64,000 bases of DNA from Urechis unicinctus (taxonomy: Eukaryota > Annelida > Polychaeta > Xenopneusta > Urechidae), in contig CM067354.1 in the NCBI GenBank assembly GCA_034190875.2, positions 37,593,646 through 37,657,645 of the forward strand, given 5' to 3'. The position numbers were made by a program, and so were the translations under genes. This document shows positions 52,163 to 64,000 of the stretch, piece after piece; the stretch's first letter is position 1; each line of letters opens with the position of its first letter. The notes under the pieces were generated by a model, which was not told the origin of the DNA, ran no database searches, and worked only from the letters and a program-made list of their open reading frames with translations.

Positions 52163-55100
52163 ATGGACTTGGAGTCGGGAAGAGCTGTAGTGCTGACTGC
52201 TCTGTCTCAGGCATGCAGTCAGGATTCCTCTGTTCTCAAACCTGCCGAGCACCAACTCCAGCAGTGGGAATCGCAGCCAGGCTTCTACACTATACTACAG
52301 GTAATGATTCTGTATAATAATACTGTGCAATTTTTTCAAAAGAAAGAAGTTTTGATTATGGTTATTTTTTCAAAATGTCATAACTTTTGAACCCAAAGTG
52401 CTATTTTAATCAAATAAATTGCATTGTATTGCATTTGTTGAGCTCTATCTATTGCACTAGTTTGTTTGCATGTGAGTTTTCAGTACCTTATAATATTGTA
52501 GGTGGGCTACAACTTATGATGTCAATAGTCTACTACAAGCTACAGCATGAGTAAGCTAAAACATACTGCAATGCTATTAAGTTACACCATACTACAGGTA
52601 ATGGTGTTATTTAGATACACCATACTACTGGTAAAGATGTTATTGAGCTACAGCATACTACAGGTAATAGTGTTATGGAGATACACCATACAACTGGTAA
52701 TTATGCTATTGAGCTACACCATACTACAAGTAGTGGTGTTATTGAGCTACACCATACTACAAGTAGTGGTGTTATTGAGCTACACCATACTACTGGTAAT
52801 GATTTTATTGTGCTACACCATACTTCAGGTTATGAAGTCTGTTATTGTAGTTACAACCATAAAGATAGTATGCAGATCCTTCCATGGAATTAAGTTTTAA
52901 CGCAGCAGACACAAGTTATAGGTTTACTTATGCATGCTCATTATTTCAGGAAGTTTGAATTATGTTTGGTTTAATTTAATTTCTTCTTATAAACCAGTAC
53001 AGATTTTGACTTTGAACTTTGCTTCAGTCCGTCTTCTCTGACCATTCTATGGATAACAATGTCCGCTGGTTGGCGGTACTCTACTTCAAGAACGGAGTAG
53101 ACAGATACTGGAGACGCATGGCACCCAAGTCAGTCCAAGATTTCTGTAACCTTTATCAGTGGGGGCTTGTCTGGTGATATCAACTTGTGTTGTATATTTT
53201 GTTGTGATGCTGTAAGGGACAATCTAGCTCTGTTTACTGTGTCACAATGTATAGTGCTCTGTCTGATGATGAGAAGACCAACCTGAGACGTAACCTAATT
53301 ACAGACTTCAAAGAACCTGTGCCTCAGGTAGGCATTTGTGATAACTTCCAGGTGTCTCTAATATCCTAGTGAAAACCATTGGTCTGAATGGATGGCTCAC
53401 TATCAATTGTACTTTTATTGCTTATTGTAGATTGCTACACAGCTCGCCGTGCTCATCGCTAAGATAGCTCGTTTAGATTGCCCCCGACAGTGGCCTGATC
53501 TCCTACCCACCCTGTTACAAGCCGTGCAGGTTCATGACATTCTGCTCCAACAGAGGGCGCTACTCACACTTCACCATGTGATCAAGTCATTGGCCTCCAA
53601 GAGGCTCGCTACAGACCGGAAGGTTTTTGAGGAGGTAAGAAGGCACCCTAATGGTGTGATGGTAAATAGACTTATCAGTGTAACAATTGGTGAAGCCCAA
53701 CTGTGTGAAAGGATGATATTGTCAAAAGTCATCATAGCTGATGCTTGAAATGTGTTTTAGATGACGCGCGAACTATTTAGCTACATGTTATCATTATGGA
53801 GCAACCACTCGGATGGTTTCATCAGCGCACTGCAGACACGGGACCGCGACGCTGCTCTCCTGGCACTAGACCACAGTACTCTCTCTCTCAAAGGTATATT
53901 GGCACTAGACCACAGTACTCTCTCACTCAACAGTAGTGCTGGCAATAGACCACAGCACTCTCTCACTCAACAGTAGTACTGGCACTACACCACAGCACTC
54001 ACTCAACAGTAGTACTGGCACTACACCACAGCACTCTCACTCAACAGTAGTGCTGGCAATAGACCACAGCACTCTCTCACTCAACAGTAGTACTGGCACT
54101 ACACCACAGCACTCACTCAACAGTAGTACTGGCACTACACCACAGCACTCTCACTCAACAGTAGTACTGGCACTACACCACAGCACTCTCACTCAACGTT
54201 AGTACTGGCACTACACCACAGCACTCACTCAACAGTAGTACTGGCACTACACCACAGAACTCAACAGTAGTACTGGCACTACACCACAGAACTCTCACTC
54301 AACAGTAGTACTGGCACTGTTTTAAATCTCTCTCACCCATGATAAGGTCATTTTTAAACTTGGTGACTGTCCTGTCTCGCTCCACTAAGCACTATGTTTT
54401 ATATCTAGAACATCAATATATCGAAGATGTTAAATTGAAGATATGTCTTTTAAATGTTTCAGTTTTGCGTAAGCTTGTTGTATTTGGTATCAAAGAGCCA
54501 GACAAGGAAGAAGCTGCCATGCAGTTTGTCAACTCCGTCTTACAGCGAACAGAGCAATTCCTACACGCTAGTGAGAATTAAGCATCACCTGACATCAGTT
54601 TTAGCTTCCTTATTGAGATATTTTGGGAAAATGTGTTGAAATATGCTAATTATTCATCAATTTTTAATTTTCTTTTGCAGAAACAGAAATGGAAGCACTA
54701 TCAAAAGACTTACTACCCAGACGAGAAAAAGTGCTCTGTCTCTTCTCTAAAGTAGTGAGTGAAATACAGCATGACACCCTCAGCTTATATCACTCGGAAT
54801 CAACCAATCAACATCAATTATTCAGCCTCATTCATCAGATGTCAGTCACTAGGAATCTGTGACTAAGCATCAGTCACTAGGAATAAATACACCCGACATC
54901 AGTCACTTGGTATCAGTCACTAGGAATAAGTTGTTAGGAATTGATTAACTTGACAACAGTCACTAGGCATTAGTCACTAGGCATTTGTCACTAGGCATTA
55001 GTCACTAGGCATTAGTCACTAGGCATTTGTCACTAGGCATTTGTCACTAGGCATTAGTCACTAGGCATTAGTCACTAGGCATTAGTCACTAGGCATTAGT

Positions 55101-58100
55101 CACTAGGCATTTGTCACTAGGCATTAGTCACTAGGCATTTGTCACTAGGCATTAGTCACTAGGCATAAATCTTTAGATATCACTTTCTTTGTATTAGTCT
55201 CTAGGCATCAGTTGCTAGGCATCAGGTCTCAGTTGCTAGGCAACCCATTACTAGGCATATGTCAACCGCTGGTTAATAGACAGTTATGTTGTCAGAGTCA
55301 GTGCCTGATCCATCCTCTGCTGCATAAATGGTTTCTGTGTTGAATTGTTTGTGTATGTTTGTTAACCTCAGTGTTGTATGTTGTATATACAGTGTATGAA
55401 TGTTCTTCTATGTGTGTACTGTAATATTGTGTATACTGTGATGTTAAACCTATGTGTACCAGTTATTGGACCTTCAGGAGAATCACCCCTGGTCTTTCCT
55501 GACCTTCATTGCACGTACCCTCAAACTGACTGTTACCTATACCTTCACAGAGGAGGGTCGAGGTTAGCTGCTCATTATAGTTTCATTACAATTTAAAACT
55601 CCCCTTAATTCCATTTTTGACTGTAGAGAATATGATTTTGTCAGCATGTTTGCTACTAGTAGGATAGGGACAGGGAATTTGGCGGAAAAAAGAAAGTATT
55701 TAAATCAAGTTGTCCCATTCTGTAAACATCACCATATATATATATATACAGGGCATGAAACTAAGAAAATTTGCTACCGGCCATCCGGGCTGGTAGTTCC
55801 CAAAATCCACCAGCCCAGAAAAAATTCAACCAGCCAAAAGAAATCTACGACAACTTGTGTGTTTACAAATACTTTATTGTGTTACCCATGACCCGTAGAA
55901 TATATTTCCAACAAACACGTGCCAAAATCAATCACTTGACATACACAGCATGAAAAACATATTGACACTTGGGGAAGAACATATAATACACAACAAAAAC
56001 ACCATACTCAACAACAAACCAACGTAAACAAAGTCCTACTCTCGTCCATCCTCCTCCTCACTTTCACATTGAATGTTGCCTTGGTAAACATGATCTTTAT
56101 CAAACTCTAACAACATTGGACCTGCCCTAAATGAAGCAAATAATCCAATTTACTATATATATATATTTATATATTTATATTCATATATATATAGTCAATC
56201 AAGTCAAAATTACATCAAGCAATCATGCTTGTCAAGTTGTCCAACTTTTCTTGGTATCTTGCGAGGAGGATTGTTTGCGTGGCATCATGTGCAGTGTGCA
56301 TTGAACGCTGACGATTTTACTTGGTCGACTCGTACACAGAGCTTGGTGATTAATCATGACCAGACTTATATCCATGTAAGTTCACCAAGACCAAACGCTA
56401 TGCCCGACGCCATGCAAAAGCCGACACTAGCCTTAGAGTATTACCTCCGTGCACTTACTTACATTATTACCTGAAACAACAACAATTAACTTGCATATCC
56501 CGGCTCACTGCGACACATGCAAAGATAAACAAGTACTCGAATAGAATTATAGCACAAAAAATCAGGGCTTCTCGTGAGGGGTGTTATACTCCCGAAGTGC
56601 GGTAAATATCGCTACATATCGGATGGGGTAAAGGGATAACGAAAATGTTGGCGAAGTTGGGATGAAACAAACAGTTATATTATATATAAAAGACCAGAAA
56701 ACATATGCATGGGGATGCATCATTAAACATAACCGTCACACTGCAGCGTTAGTTAGGCAAGCTATGTGAAAAAGTGGTCAGCTAAGTGAGCGACGGTATT
56801 TTAGTGCCCAATTAACGATACCAACGGGACATCCGATAAGGTCATATAAGGTGTCCAAATCTGTATATTCAGTACTACGATGAAAACCGTCTTGATGAAT
56901 AATCGTTGCGTTTGGAGTAAACAATCACCGATGATCTCAGTCAGGGTTCGGAAGGTTAACTGCATCTTAAATTAAAGGTGGGGCGCTCGGCTGTTAGCTG
57001 TTTCTTGCGAGCGGATCACAAGTACTTAATACAGGCGAATTGTTCACTCGCCATCCAGGCGACCAGTTTCGTAATTTCTACCCGCCCGAGGCGATTTTGA
57101 CCCGCCATTGGCGGACAGGCGGGCGTTAGTTTTGAGCCCTGTAATATATTTGTGATGTTTGATTAGTTTTATGTTCCCTGATGATGAATATATGTTTATT
57201 CTCTGTTCTTTGATTAGGTTTGGTGTTTGAGAGATTTTCTGTAAATCTGATGAATTTAATGAGGAGTATTTTGCGATGCGAGGAGTATCGACCCGCTAAA
57301 GTCATCTCAGGTAACTTGTCATCAGTCAATCAATACAACACCTGTACTTCACCCTGCAGCTTACCTGTATTTCACAAGCATCTATCACCGTGCTGTGGTC
57401 ATGTACAGAAACTAAGAACCCCATGACTGTGGAGGCGTACCAGATGAAGATGACTTTCTTCACGGAGGAGACACTGAGGGAGATCTGTCAGCGCCTCGTG
57501 CTCTGGTACTTCCCTCTATCAGCCGACGACCTACAGTGCTGGGATGCTGACCCTGAAGACTTCAGTGAGTATATGCACAAATGTGTTGAGACTCCAGTTT
57601 ATTTGGAACACCAGCTTAATTGAGACTCCAGCTTAATGACTGCCCAAGTCTTTTTTATTGAGAGTATAGCTTCATTGAGACACCAGTTTCATTGAGACAT
57701 CTATTGGATTGAGAATTGACAAATCTAAGGTTAAATGTTAGATACCTATTGATGTCATAATAGTCATTCACAAGGATGCTCTGTGACGCTAGACAATATC
57801 CCTTGAGGCAAAATTATCTGCTTTTGACAAACAAGCTTTAATGAAATCCCTTTTATGAGATGTTGTTTGAACCTCCTGGCTTGCGTTCCCAGTTTTATTG
57901 AGAGACCTGTGTTGAGGGCCCTTACCGTACACTGCTAATTAATACTCCACACAACTCCAAACCTAGATCAGGAGACTGGATATTTATCGGTGAATTCCTC
58001 ATGTGTTTGCAGCAAGTGATGAAAGTGGAGATTCGTGGAAGTTCAGTATCAAAGTGAGTGATCCACAACACATGATATATTCTACGATATACATTGTGCT

Positions 58101-61100
58101 ATGTTCAAGGTCATATTGAGTGTGTAGTTGACTATTTGTCTTAAAGTCAAGGTCATATTGAGGATGTAATTGACTATTTGTCTTGAAGTCAAATGTCTGT
58201 GTATATCAGCCGTGCACTGAGAATCTTTACCACACGCTCGTCAAGGAGTTCCGTCTTACCCTTATTCCGGTCATCCTTGAGATGATGCAACAATGTCAAG
58301 GTCAAATGGATGTCTCCGACCTCCCTGCAATACTCCGCAAAGATGCTGGTAAGTTATTCAGTGAAAGAGCAGCTTATAATTTTTTTTGATTGGCTTACCC
58401 GCCATTGGTCTTAAGATATTGACCTCTATCAATGATCTAGTTGAAACATTTTTCTAATGCCTGTTTGACCTCTATGATCTCTTTTGCAGTTTATAATGCT
58501 GTGGGTCAGGTTTCATTTGACCTCTGTGAAGATGTAGCGTTTGATTCCTGGTTTGAGAATCACTTGTTGGCCGAGCTGCAAGTCAAGCACACCAAGTCAG
58601 TGCTGCTTCCATTTTCCATATCTTCCCTGGAGACCAAATATGTATAGCTATTGATGTATGTCGTGTATACTAATAATGTTTCAGTTACCGTATAATTCGT
58701 CGGCGAGTGATCTGGCTGATCGGCTGCTGGGTGGGAGTGCAGCTGTCTGTCAGCAAGCGACCTGCGCTATACGAGGCTGTCTTACCCCTCCTACAGCCCA
58801 CGGAGGACCTCGTCGTCCGTATCGAAGCTGCTGTCACACTGAAATCTGATATCCTTTCTCACACGTCGAATATAATCATGTTTTCATTTCTAGAAAAAAA
58901 TTAATTTGTGGAATAGTCTGTGGGTGCGGGGTAGGGTCACTTCATTCATATATATGACTTGTGGTGGGTGGATGGATTCCTCATACCTGTACATGACTTT
59001 CCTCCTTAACCTGTCTTACCTGTTGATGACTTTGAGTTTAAACAGGATCAGTTCTTGCCGGTGAGTCTTTACAGTTATGTTATGATCGCATCGCGGCTAA
59101 CCGGGTTGTTGGGATTCATTGGAGTTCTTGAGTTACTCTAAACCTCCAAACTCTGACACTTGCCAATGCAAGTGCGGTGTGTAATGTTGGTGTGTTTGTG
59201 CAGTATCTAGAATCCAGCTTTGGGTCACTGTTTGCTCTGCTGGAGGACGTACACGAATGTGAGACTAAAGTAAGTCACATGCTCTGCCTCTCCTTGGTTC
59301 ATACAGTACTGAATCCCCTTGTTCTTTTGTACTTTGGGTCATCGGCAGCACCTGTGAGCGTCATTTCGGCTGCTTGACGTCGTGTCTGTGTGTGTAGATG
59401 CAGGTGCTCCATGTGATGTCGTTCATCATCGAGCGCATGGCCATTGACATCCGACCCCACGCAGGGGGTCTCATGCAATACCTGCCCTCGTTATGGCAGG
59501 AGTCTGAGGACCATAACATGCTGAGATGTGCCATTCTCACCACGCTCACCAACCTCGTCATTGTAAACACTTATCACTCTTTATCAATTATCACTCTTTA
59601 TCAATACCACTCACTTAAAGCAGTTAAACCTGTCGTAAGGGACTAGGGGTGAGGGCCCCAAGGCTTACTGACATATGTCCCCTAAGAGCATGATATACCT
59701 AGGTCAGGTAATCTAATCAACTAGGACTGCAGGAATGTAACCTTTAGGTGTCCATTACTTGTAGGTGTCCATCATATGCAGGTGTCCTTTATATGCAGGT
59801 TTTTATTATATACTGATGTCCTTTATATGCAGGTTTTTATTATATACTGATGTCATTTATATGCAGTTTTTATGATATACTAGTGTCTTTATAAGTAGTT
59901 GTTCATTAAGTTGAGGTGTCCATTTTGTCCAGATGGTTATGTATGCTAGCACAGGTTTGACTTTAATTCACTTGACCCGTTTCTTTTCCCTTGGTCTTTC
60001 TCATATCATAACACCCTCTGCTAATGACTGTGTGTTGTGATGGTTGGCAGGGTCTGGGCTCGCTATGCTCCACGATGCACACCTTCCTGGTCCCAATCAT
60101 CAGCCTCAGCACTGACGTCAAACAGGAACCCCACGTCTACCTATGTGAGGATGGCCTTGACCTCTGGCTGACCTTGCTACAGTGTTCCTCCACCATCAAC
60201 GACCAGCTGTTGGACCTCTATGTCAACATGCCTGCTCTACTGGGTCAGTGCCCCTGTTATGGTATGAGGTGTGAGGGCCAGTAATCGCATGTACCGCGGT
60301 CCTCTAGTTAGCTTTAGCTGATGTGTGTAAGAATGTGACTGTATATGTTTGACCAGAGATGGGAACAGACATGCTGCGGACGTGCATCAAGATCATCGAG
60401 TCTTACATACTTCTGGCACCCAAGGAGTTCCTAGGGGTCAGTGCTGCTGCTTGTATACTGCCTGTTATAGACTTATTTGACCGTTGTGGAGAAGCCGTGA
60501 TTGTTATGTGCACATGGGCTGTGTTGGCTTTGTAGAGGTATGCAGGGAGTCTAGTCACATCACTCACATATCTCCTGAATGATCTCAAAACCGAGGGAGT
60601 AGTTCTTATCTATAAGGTACGTGCACACCTGAGCATCATTATTTCATTGACCTTTTAGGTGAAGTAAACTGAGAATCAATCAATACACCATTATTCACCT
60701 GGTCCAGTCTATTTCTACAGGTGTTAATATCATCATCACAAATGGCAATGATATAGGCTTATCTATTGTTGGTGTGTGTGACCAGGTAGCTGAGTTAATA
60801 CTGAAGGTATTCCCTGATGAAGGACCTAGTCTGTTTGAGGCTCTCCTGCCACGCATAGTGAAGAGCGTCGTGGAGGATGAGGTGAATCGCTAACTCATGC
60901 TCGACATCTCCACGGGTTCATTGACTTCAGGTGATTACAGGGTGACATTTTCTGTGTGTCACAGGATTACCCTATGGTGACGGCGTTACAGATCGCAGTA
61001 CTGTCACGGGTGGCCCTGCAAAACCAGTCACACTTCTTCACCCTCATAGACAGAATTGGCCAGTCTCTCCAGAAGGAAGTGGGTTCAAGACCGACCACTT

Positions 61101-61345
61101 ACTTTTCTCTTGTTTGTCTACTTACTTATCTAAACCTGTGGTCCTCATCTGTTGTGTTTGACCTTTCTGCAACATTGTGGCTGGCAGAGTGGTGAGGTGC
61201 TGGGTGTATTGCTGGACGCATGGACCGACAAGCTAGACAATATCATCCAACCAGAGCGCAAGAAACTCTCTTCGTTGGCCTTGGCCTCGTTACTCACGGC
61301 CAACTCCAGCAGCATCTGGAGGTTAGTGTCGTTTCTCTCTCTCTA

Positions 61346-61397
<52 letters not shown>

Positions 61398-62482
61398 ACT
61401 ATCTCTCACCTTATTCTTTTTCATCTCTTTCTCATCAAATTTTCTCTGTCTTCTCTATCCCTGCTCTCTGCCTCTCACTCTCTCTTTCTCTCTCTTCTGT
61501 CTCTCTCTTGCTCTCTTGTGCTCTCTTGCTGTCTCTCTTCTCTCTCCATCTCTCTCTCTTTTGCCTTCTCTCTCTTCTTTCTCTCTCTATTGCCCTCTCT
61601 CTTCTCTCTCTCTCTCTATTGCCCTCTCTCTCTTCTCTCTTTCTGGCCCTCTGTACCCAGTGTACCCATGTCATCCTCTGGCTAGCTATGAGCTGTGTTC
61701 ACCCTGTGTGCCTTACAGGGTGGTGTTGGAGCGCTTTAATGTGTTCACCCTGTGTGCCTTACAGGGTGGTGTTGGAGCGTTTTAGCAACATCATCTGTGC
61801 GTGTGTCGAGACTTTACATGATGTGTGTAAGACAGAGCTGCCTGAGCATGAGGAACCTTCACCATTCTTTGAGTAAGTTTAAACCTATCACAACTCACAG
61901 TAAGTAATCTACCACAGTGCCCTCCTTCACGCCGCTGGTAGAGGCTAATTATTTCAGTGAGATGTATTTGCTGTTAGCTGCTTATCATACACTTACTTTT
62001 TTGTAACCTTGCGTCACTCTGTATCTGTGACATCATCATATACCTTGCTTGTCACTGTGTCATATCTCATTGAAACTGATACCTACAACAATGGTGACGT
62101 GGTGATTGATGAGGGGTGATTGTGAATGGTGATGTGTGTGTACCAGCTGTCTGTTGGTGGGCCATGACAACCAGCAGCCTGATGATGACGAGGAGACGGA
62201 GCATGATCGAAGGAAGCGCAGGGTGGGTCTACATCCAATGACATCACACGCCTTCATCTAGTGCATCCACCCTCCCCTCGACTCTCATCCCCAATTATCA
62301 TTATGTTATGTGTGCAGCTCAACTTCCACGATCCTGTGCATACAACCAACCTAAGGGACTTCATGATCTCTCAGCTGGGCCAGCTGCAGAAGCAGGTGGA
62401 GAGGGCAGGTGGCAGCTGGGAGCACCTATTGAGTCAGGTGGATGTGGATGTGGCCGCCCAGTTGAAGCACTTCCTCCAGTGA
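52163..62482 (+). CDS. IPO11: Importin-11 (karyopherin-beta family nuclear import receptor)
   Basis: Ran-dependent import receptor; in vertebrates carries cargoes such as UBE2E-type ubiquitin-conjugating enzymes into the nucleus. 26 exons: 52163-52300, 53028-53128, 53255-53327, 53431-53634, 53761-53893, 54463-54570, 54681-54754, 55463-55562, 57218-57310, 57409-57564, 58013-58053, 58210-58348, 58490-58595, 58685-58848, 59020-59060, 59204-59269, 59398-59562, 60051-60243, 60357-60436, 60536-60616, 60786-60881, 60965-61078, 61188-61321, 61765-61872, 62147-62222, 62318-62482. Total 2949 nt, 982 aa (human 975); every junction keeps phase. It matches family landmarks throughout: KPAEHQLQQWESQPGFY, IARLDCPRQWPDLLPTL, LASKRLATDRK, DEAVYNAVG-type block, RRRVIWLIG, VDDFEF, HNMLRCAILTTL, QPERKKLS, LNFHDPVHT. 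The N-terminus is an importin-beta N-domain and the rest helical HEAT repeats. Intron 14 appears AT-AC. Confidence 0.95.
52540..52835. repeat. 33-bp minisatellite in IPO11 intron 1, exon-1-donor-like
   Basis: About eight 33-bp units with the core tacaccatactacaggtaat. The real exon 1 end and donor (tacactatactacag|gtaatg, about 52287-52306) match this core closely, and the units still spell the exon's YTILQ in one frame. The array therefore looks seeded from the exon 1/intron 1 junction. Confidence 0.85.
53861..54320. repeat. 36-40-bp minisatellite starting inside IPO11 exon 5
   Basis: About a dozen units, ggcactacaccacagcactc with a variable tail to caacagtagtact. The first unit is the last ~33 nt of exon 5 itself (LALDHSTLSLK) plus its donor; the rest are in intron 5. 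Confidence 0.9.
54840..55260. repeat. 14-bp minisatellite in IPO11 intron 7
   Basis: Tandem gtcactaggcatta units, most regular between about 54956 and 55170 and degenerate on both sides. Confidence 0.93.
55749..57141. mobile_element. hAT-like non-autonomous DNA transposon in IPO11 intron 8
   Basis: Terminal inverted repeats: left CAGGGCATGAAACTAA (55749-55764), right ttagttttgagccctg (57126-57141), whose complement is CAGGGCTCAAAACTAA. The ends begin CAGGG as in many hAT elements. Subterminal GC-rich blocks near both ends resemble each other (ccggccatccgggctgg and cgccatccaggcgacc). The 1.39-kb interior has no transposase. Flanks are TA-rich (tatatata, taatatat), so the 8-bp target duplication cannot be judged. 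Confidence 0.65.
58849..59019 (+). other. AT-AC, U12-type intron (IPO11 intron 14)
   Basis: The 171-bp intron starts ATATCCTTT, the U12 donor consensus, and ends TTAC, with a branch-point match tccttaac at 59003-59010, about 10 nt before the 3' end. Joining 58848 to 59020 restores codon phase and the conserved VDDFEF block. I found no GT-AG alternative that does so. Confidence 0.85.
61335..61660. repeat. (CT)n pyrimidine-rich tract in IPO11 intron 23
   Basis: About 320 bp almost wholly of C and T with CTCTCT dominance, ending ~100 bp before the exon 24 acceptor. It yields spurious SLSLSL frames. Confidence 0.95.
61695..61786 (+). repeat. 46-bp tandem duplication over the IPO11 exon 24 acceptor
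   Basis: 61695-61740 is repeated at 61741-61786 with few changes, duplicating the acceptor ccttacag|ggtgg and the first exon bases. Using the upstream acceptor runs into a TAG; the downstream one (exon from 61765) keeps the reading frame and family match. Confidence 0.9.
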
Positions 62483-64000
62483 TAGCCTGACTGCTGTGTG
62501 ATGTCAGTGGCGGTCTGTGTTTTTATCACTGTGATAAGAGCTGATATCTCTCACCAAAGTGACTTTATGGAGTAAACGCTGATTTTATTGTGGTGGTATG
62601 GTATACAATTAATAGAAAGGGGTGCGGCATACAGAGGTGTGACTTGATCTGTATAACCAGTTATTTGATAGCCTTGTGTACAATATTGTATTCCTTACAA
62701 GCATTAATTCAAACTCTATTCATTGTCAGACTAACTGCTCTGCCTTGGACCCGTCATTACTATTTAATCATGGTCGTAATTGAACGACCCGTCTTCATGT
62801 CATGAGCCTTGTACATCTACTAGTGCTACCTAATGGCCTGATGTGTATTTGTTGTGCTATGACATATCTGGTATTTGCCAAAGCTGCTCAGGAAGTGATC
62901 CAAATGTTGCTCTGTAAAGCCCCACACAACCCTCTTCCCACCCCCACCCCCACACCACTCCATCACCCACCCCCCTACCCCTCTCTATAGTGACCCCTCA
63001 ACCAAGTGGTAGTCGCTCTTGATTTTGGGTAAAATGCACATCTGTTCCCCCTGTAAGTACTAGCATGAGTCAGCACCTGTGCTGTTGCCGGGGGCCTGCA
63101 GTATTACAAGGTCGTCCCTAACTATGGTAAGTCACAATAAGTCAGACTGGGTTAAGTTCTCTTGACCTAATTAATCTGTTGTCTCGTCTATGTGCCAGTT
63201 AGCCCCTACGCTAGAGAGCTGCCGGACCCGTCAGTATTGCGTGTCAGTGTGGCCCGTGATAAGGCACCTGGCTGTGATGATAAGCGGCCTCGCCGTGTGA
63301 ATGTGTTAAAGGATGTAAACCTGCTCTCCTTCTCATGCGATTCTCTTATCCTAACAAGCCTCAGTGTCACTTCTTCTGAATCATTTTTACAAGTGTGGAC
63401 GCGGAAAACTGGTGAGAGATACGTTGTTGATCTGCATTTAACGGCGCGACCGTGTCCTGTATTGTTATGTCTGAGCACTCGCACGTGCATGATGAATGTT
63501 TACGCTCACATTTATTGTGATGATGCTTATATAAACGGACTTATGGTAACCCTCTGTCAAATGTAGTGTTACCAGTCTTTGACCACGACTTCTTAACAGC
63601 ACATCTTGAATAACTCCCACACTGTAGCATGAACTCTAATGGATCTTAGGATCTTAACCTGTATTTAATACTTCATTATGCTGGAAATAAAGAATTAGGG
63701 TTCAAATTATTTCAAGTAGGAGGAAAAAAGACAAGCAGGCCAGAGTACTTGAGCATATGGAAAATAAGACAATTATATTTATTTCAAGCTATTATTGTAA
63801 AGCCACATTTTATCAATATAAACCTCTGTTAAACATGAGTAATAATTGACAAAGAAGACACCAAGTTAGAATAAGATTGACCCCTTGTCAATCAAACCAT
63901 GTGTCTATTGACACCACAGGTCATTCAGCTGGTACATTGTATGTCTGAAAAGGCCAGCTGTAAATAGAATTCCGAGCTGTGTACACCGCAATGAGAACGA
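62483..64000. other. IPO11 3' flank, no recognised gene
   Basis: It includes the IPO11 3' UTR, of unknown extent, a C-rich low-complexity run (62938-62985), and overlapping open frames of 124 (63192-63566, plus) and 94 codons (63206-63490, minus) without recognisable motifs. An aataaa occurs near 63685, far from the stop. Confidence 0.45.

Noticed and set aside
61152..61876. SLSLSL-rich frames of up to 218 codons
   Set aside because: They are read-through of IPO11 exon 23 into the CT-rich intron.
63192..63566. 124-codon frame after IPO11
   Set aside because: There are no recognisable motifs, it overlaps an equally long frame on the other strand, and no splice or start context stands out.

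Overview
This window is eukaryotic, animal-type genomic DNA. Its protein genes are split into many short exons with GT-AG introns, it is AT-rich, and it is crowded with microsatellites, minisatellites and broken retrotransposons. The orthologues seen (importin-11, the lysosomal membrane protein GLMP, peroxisomal 4-coumarate-CoA-ligase/luciferase-like acyl-CoA synthetases), together with a CR1/L2-type LINE carrying a PHD-like ORF1, Ty3/gypsy pol remnants, THAP and P2X7-C-like fragments, suggest a non-vertebrate, probably marine, metazoan. I cannot name the species or phylum.

Layout. 1-2.6 kb: a (TA)n end, a 40-bp hairpin and a 2.1-kb array of a 17-bp minisatellite. 4.5-8.6 kb: a minus-strand LINE with several frame breaks. 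10.4-11.3 kb: left arm of a ~0.9-kb inverted repeat whose right arm is at 39.45-40.37 kb. Between the arms lie three tandem plus-strand acyl-CoA synthetase genes of 11 exons each: copy 1 at 11,485-17,755 (529 aa, C-terminal SKL), copy 2 at 26,932-31,542 (two frameshifts), copy 3 at 33,514-37,744 (intact, 531 aa, C-terminal SKM). Intron 9 of copy 1 holds a ~1.3-kb (TACA)n array. The spacer between copies 1 and 2 holds two Ty3/gypsy remnants arranged divergently, a probable LTR, a P2X7-C-like fragment and a THAP-domain fragment.

42.5-48.9 kb: GLMP on the minus strand in six exons with a signal peptide, one C-terminal membrane helix and a terminal tyrosine sorting motif; exon 3 is one base short of frame. 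52.2-62.5 kb: importin-11 on the plus strand, 26 exons and 982 aa, complete from start to stop, with an apparent AT-AC (U12-type) intron and a 1.4-kb hAT-like insertion in intron 8.

The three gene groups are not an operon or an obvious pathway. The synthetases would act in peroxisomes, GLMP in lysosomes and importin-11 in nuclear import. The most unusual pattern is structural: several tandem repeats in GLMP, importin-11 and synthetase copy 2 start on, or duplicate, an exon boundary. Tandem gene duplication, an inverted-repeat bracket and very short-loop hairpins add further signs of local DNA rearrangement. I found no clearly new multi-gene system. All exon models were joined by hand from splice signals, codon phase and remembered family similarity; no alignment or transcript evidence was available.
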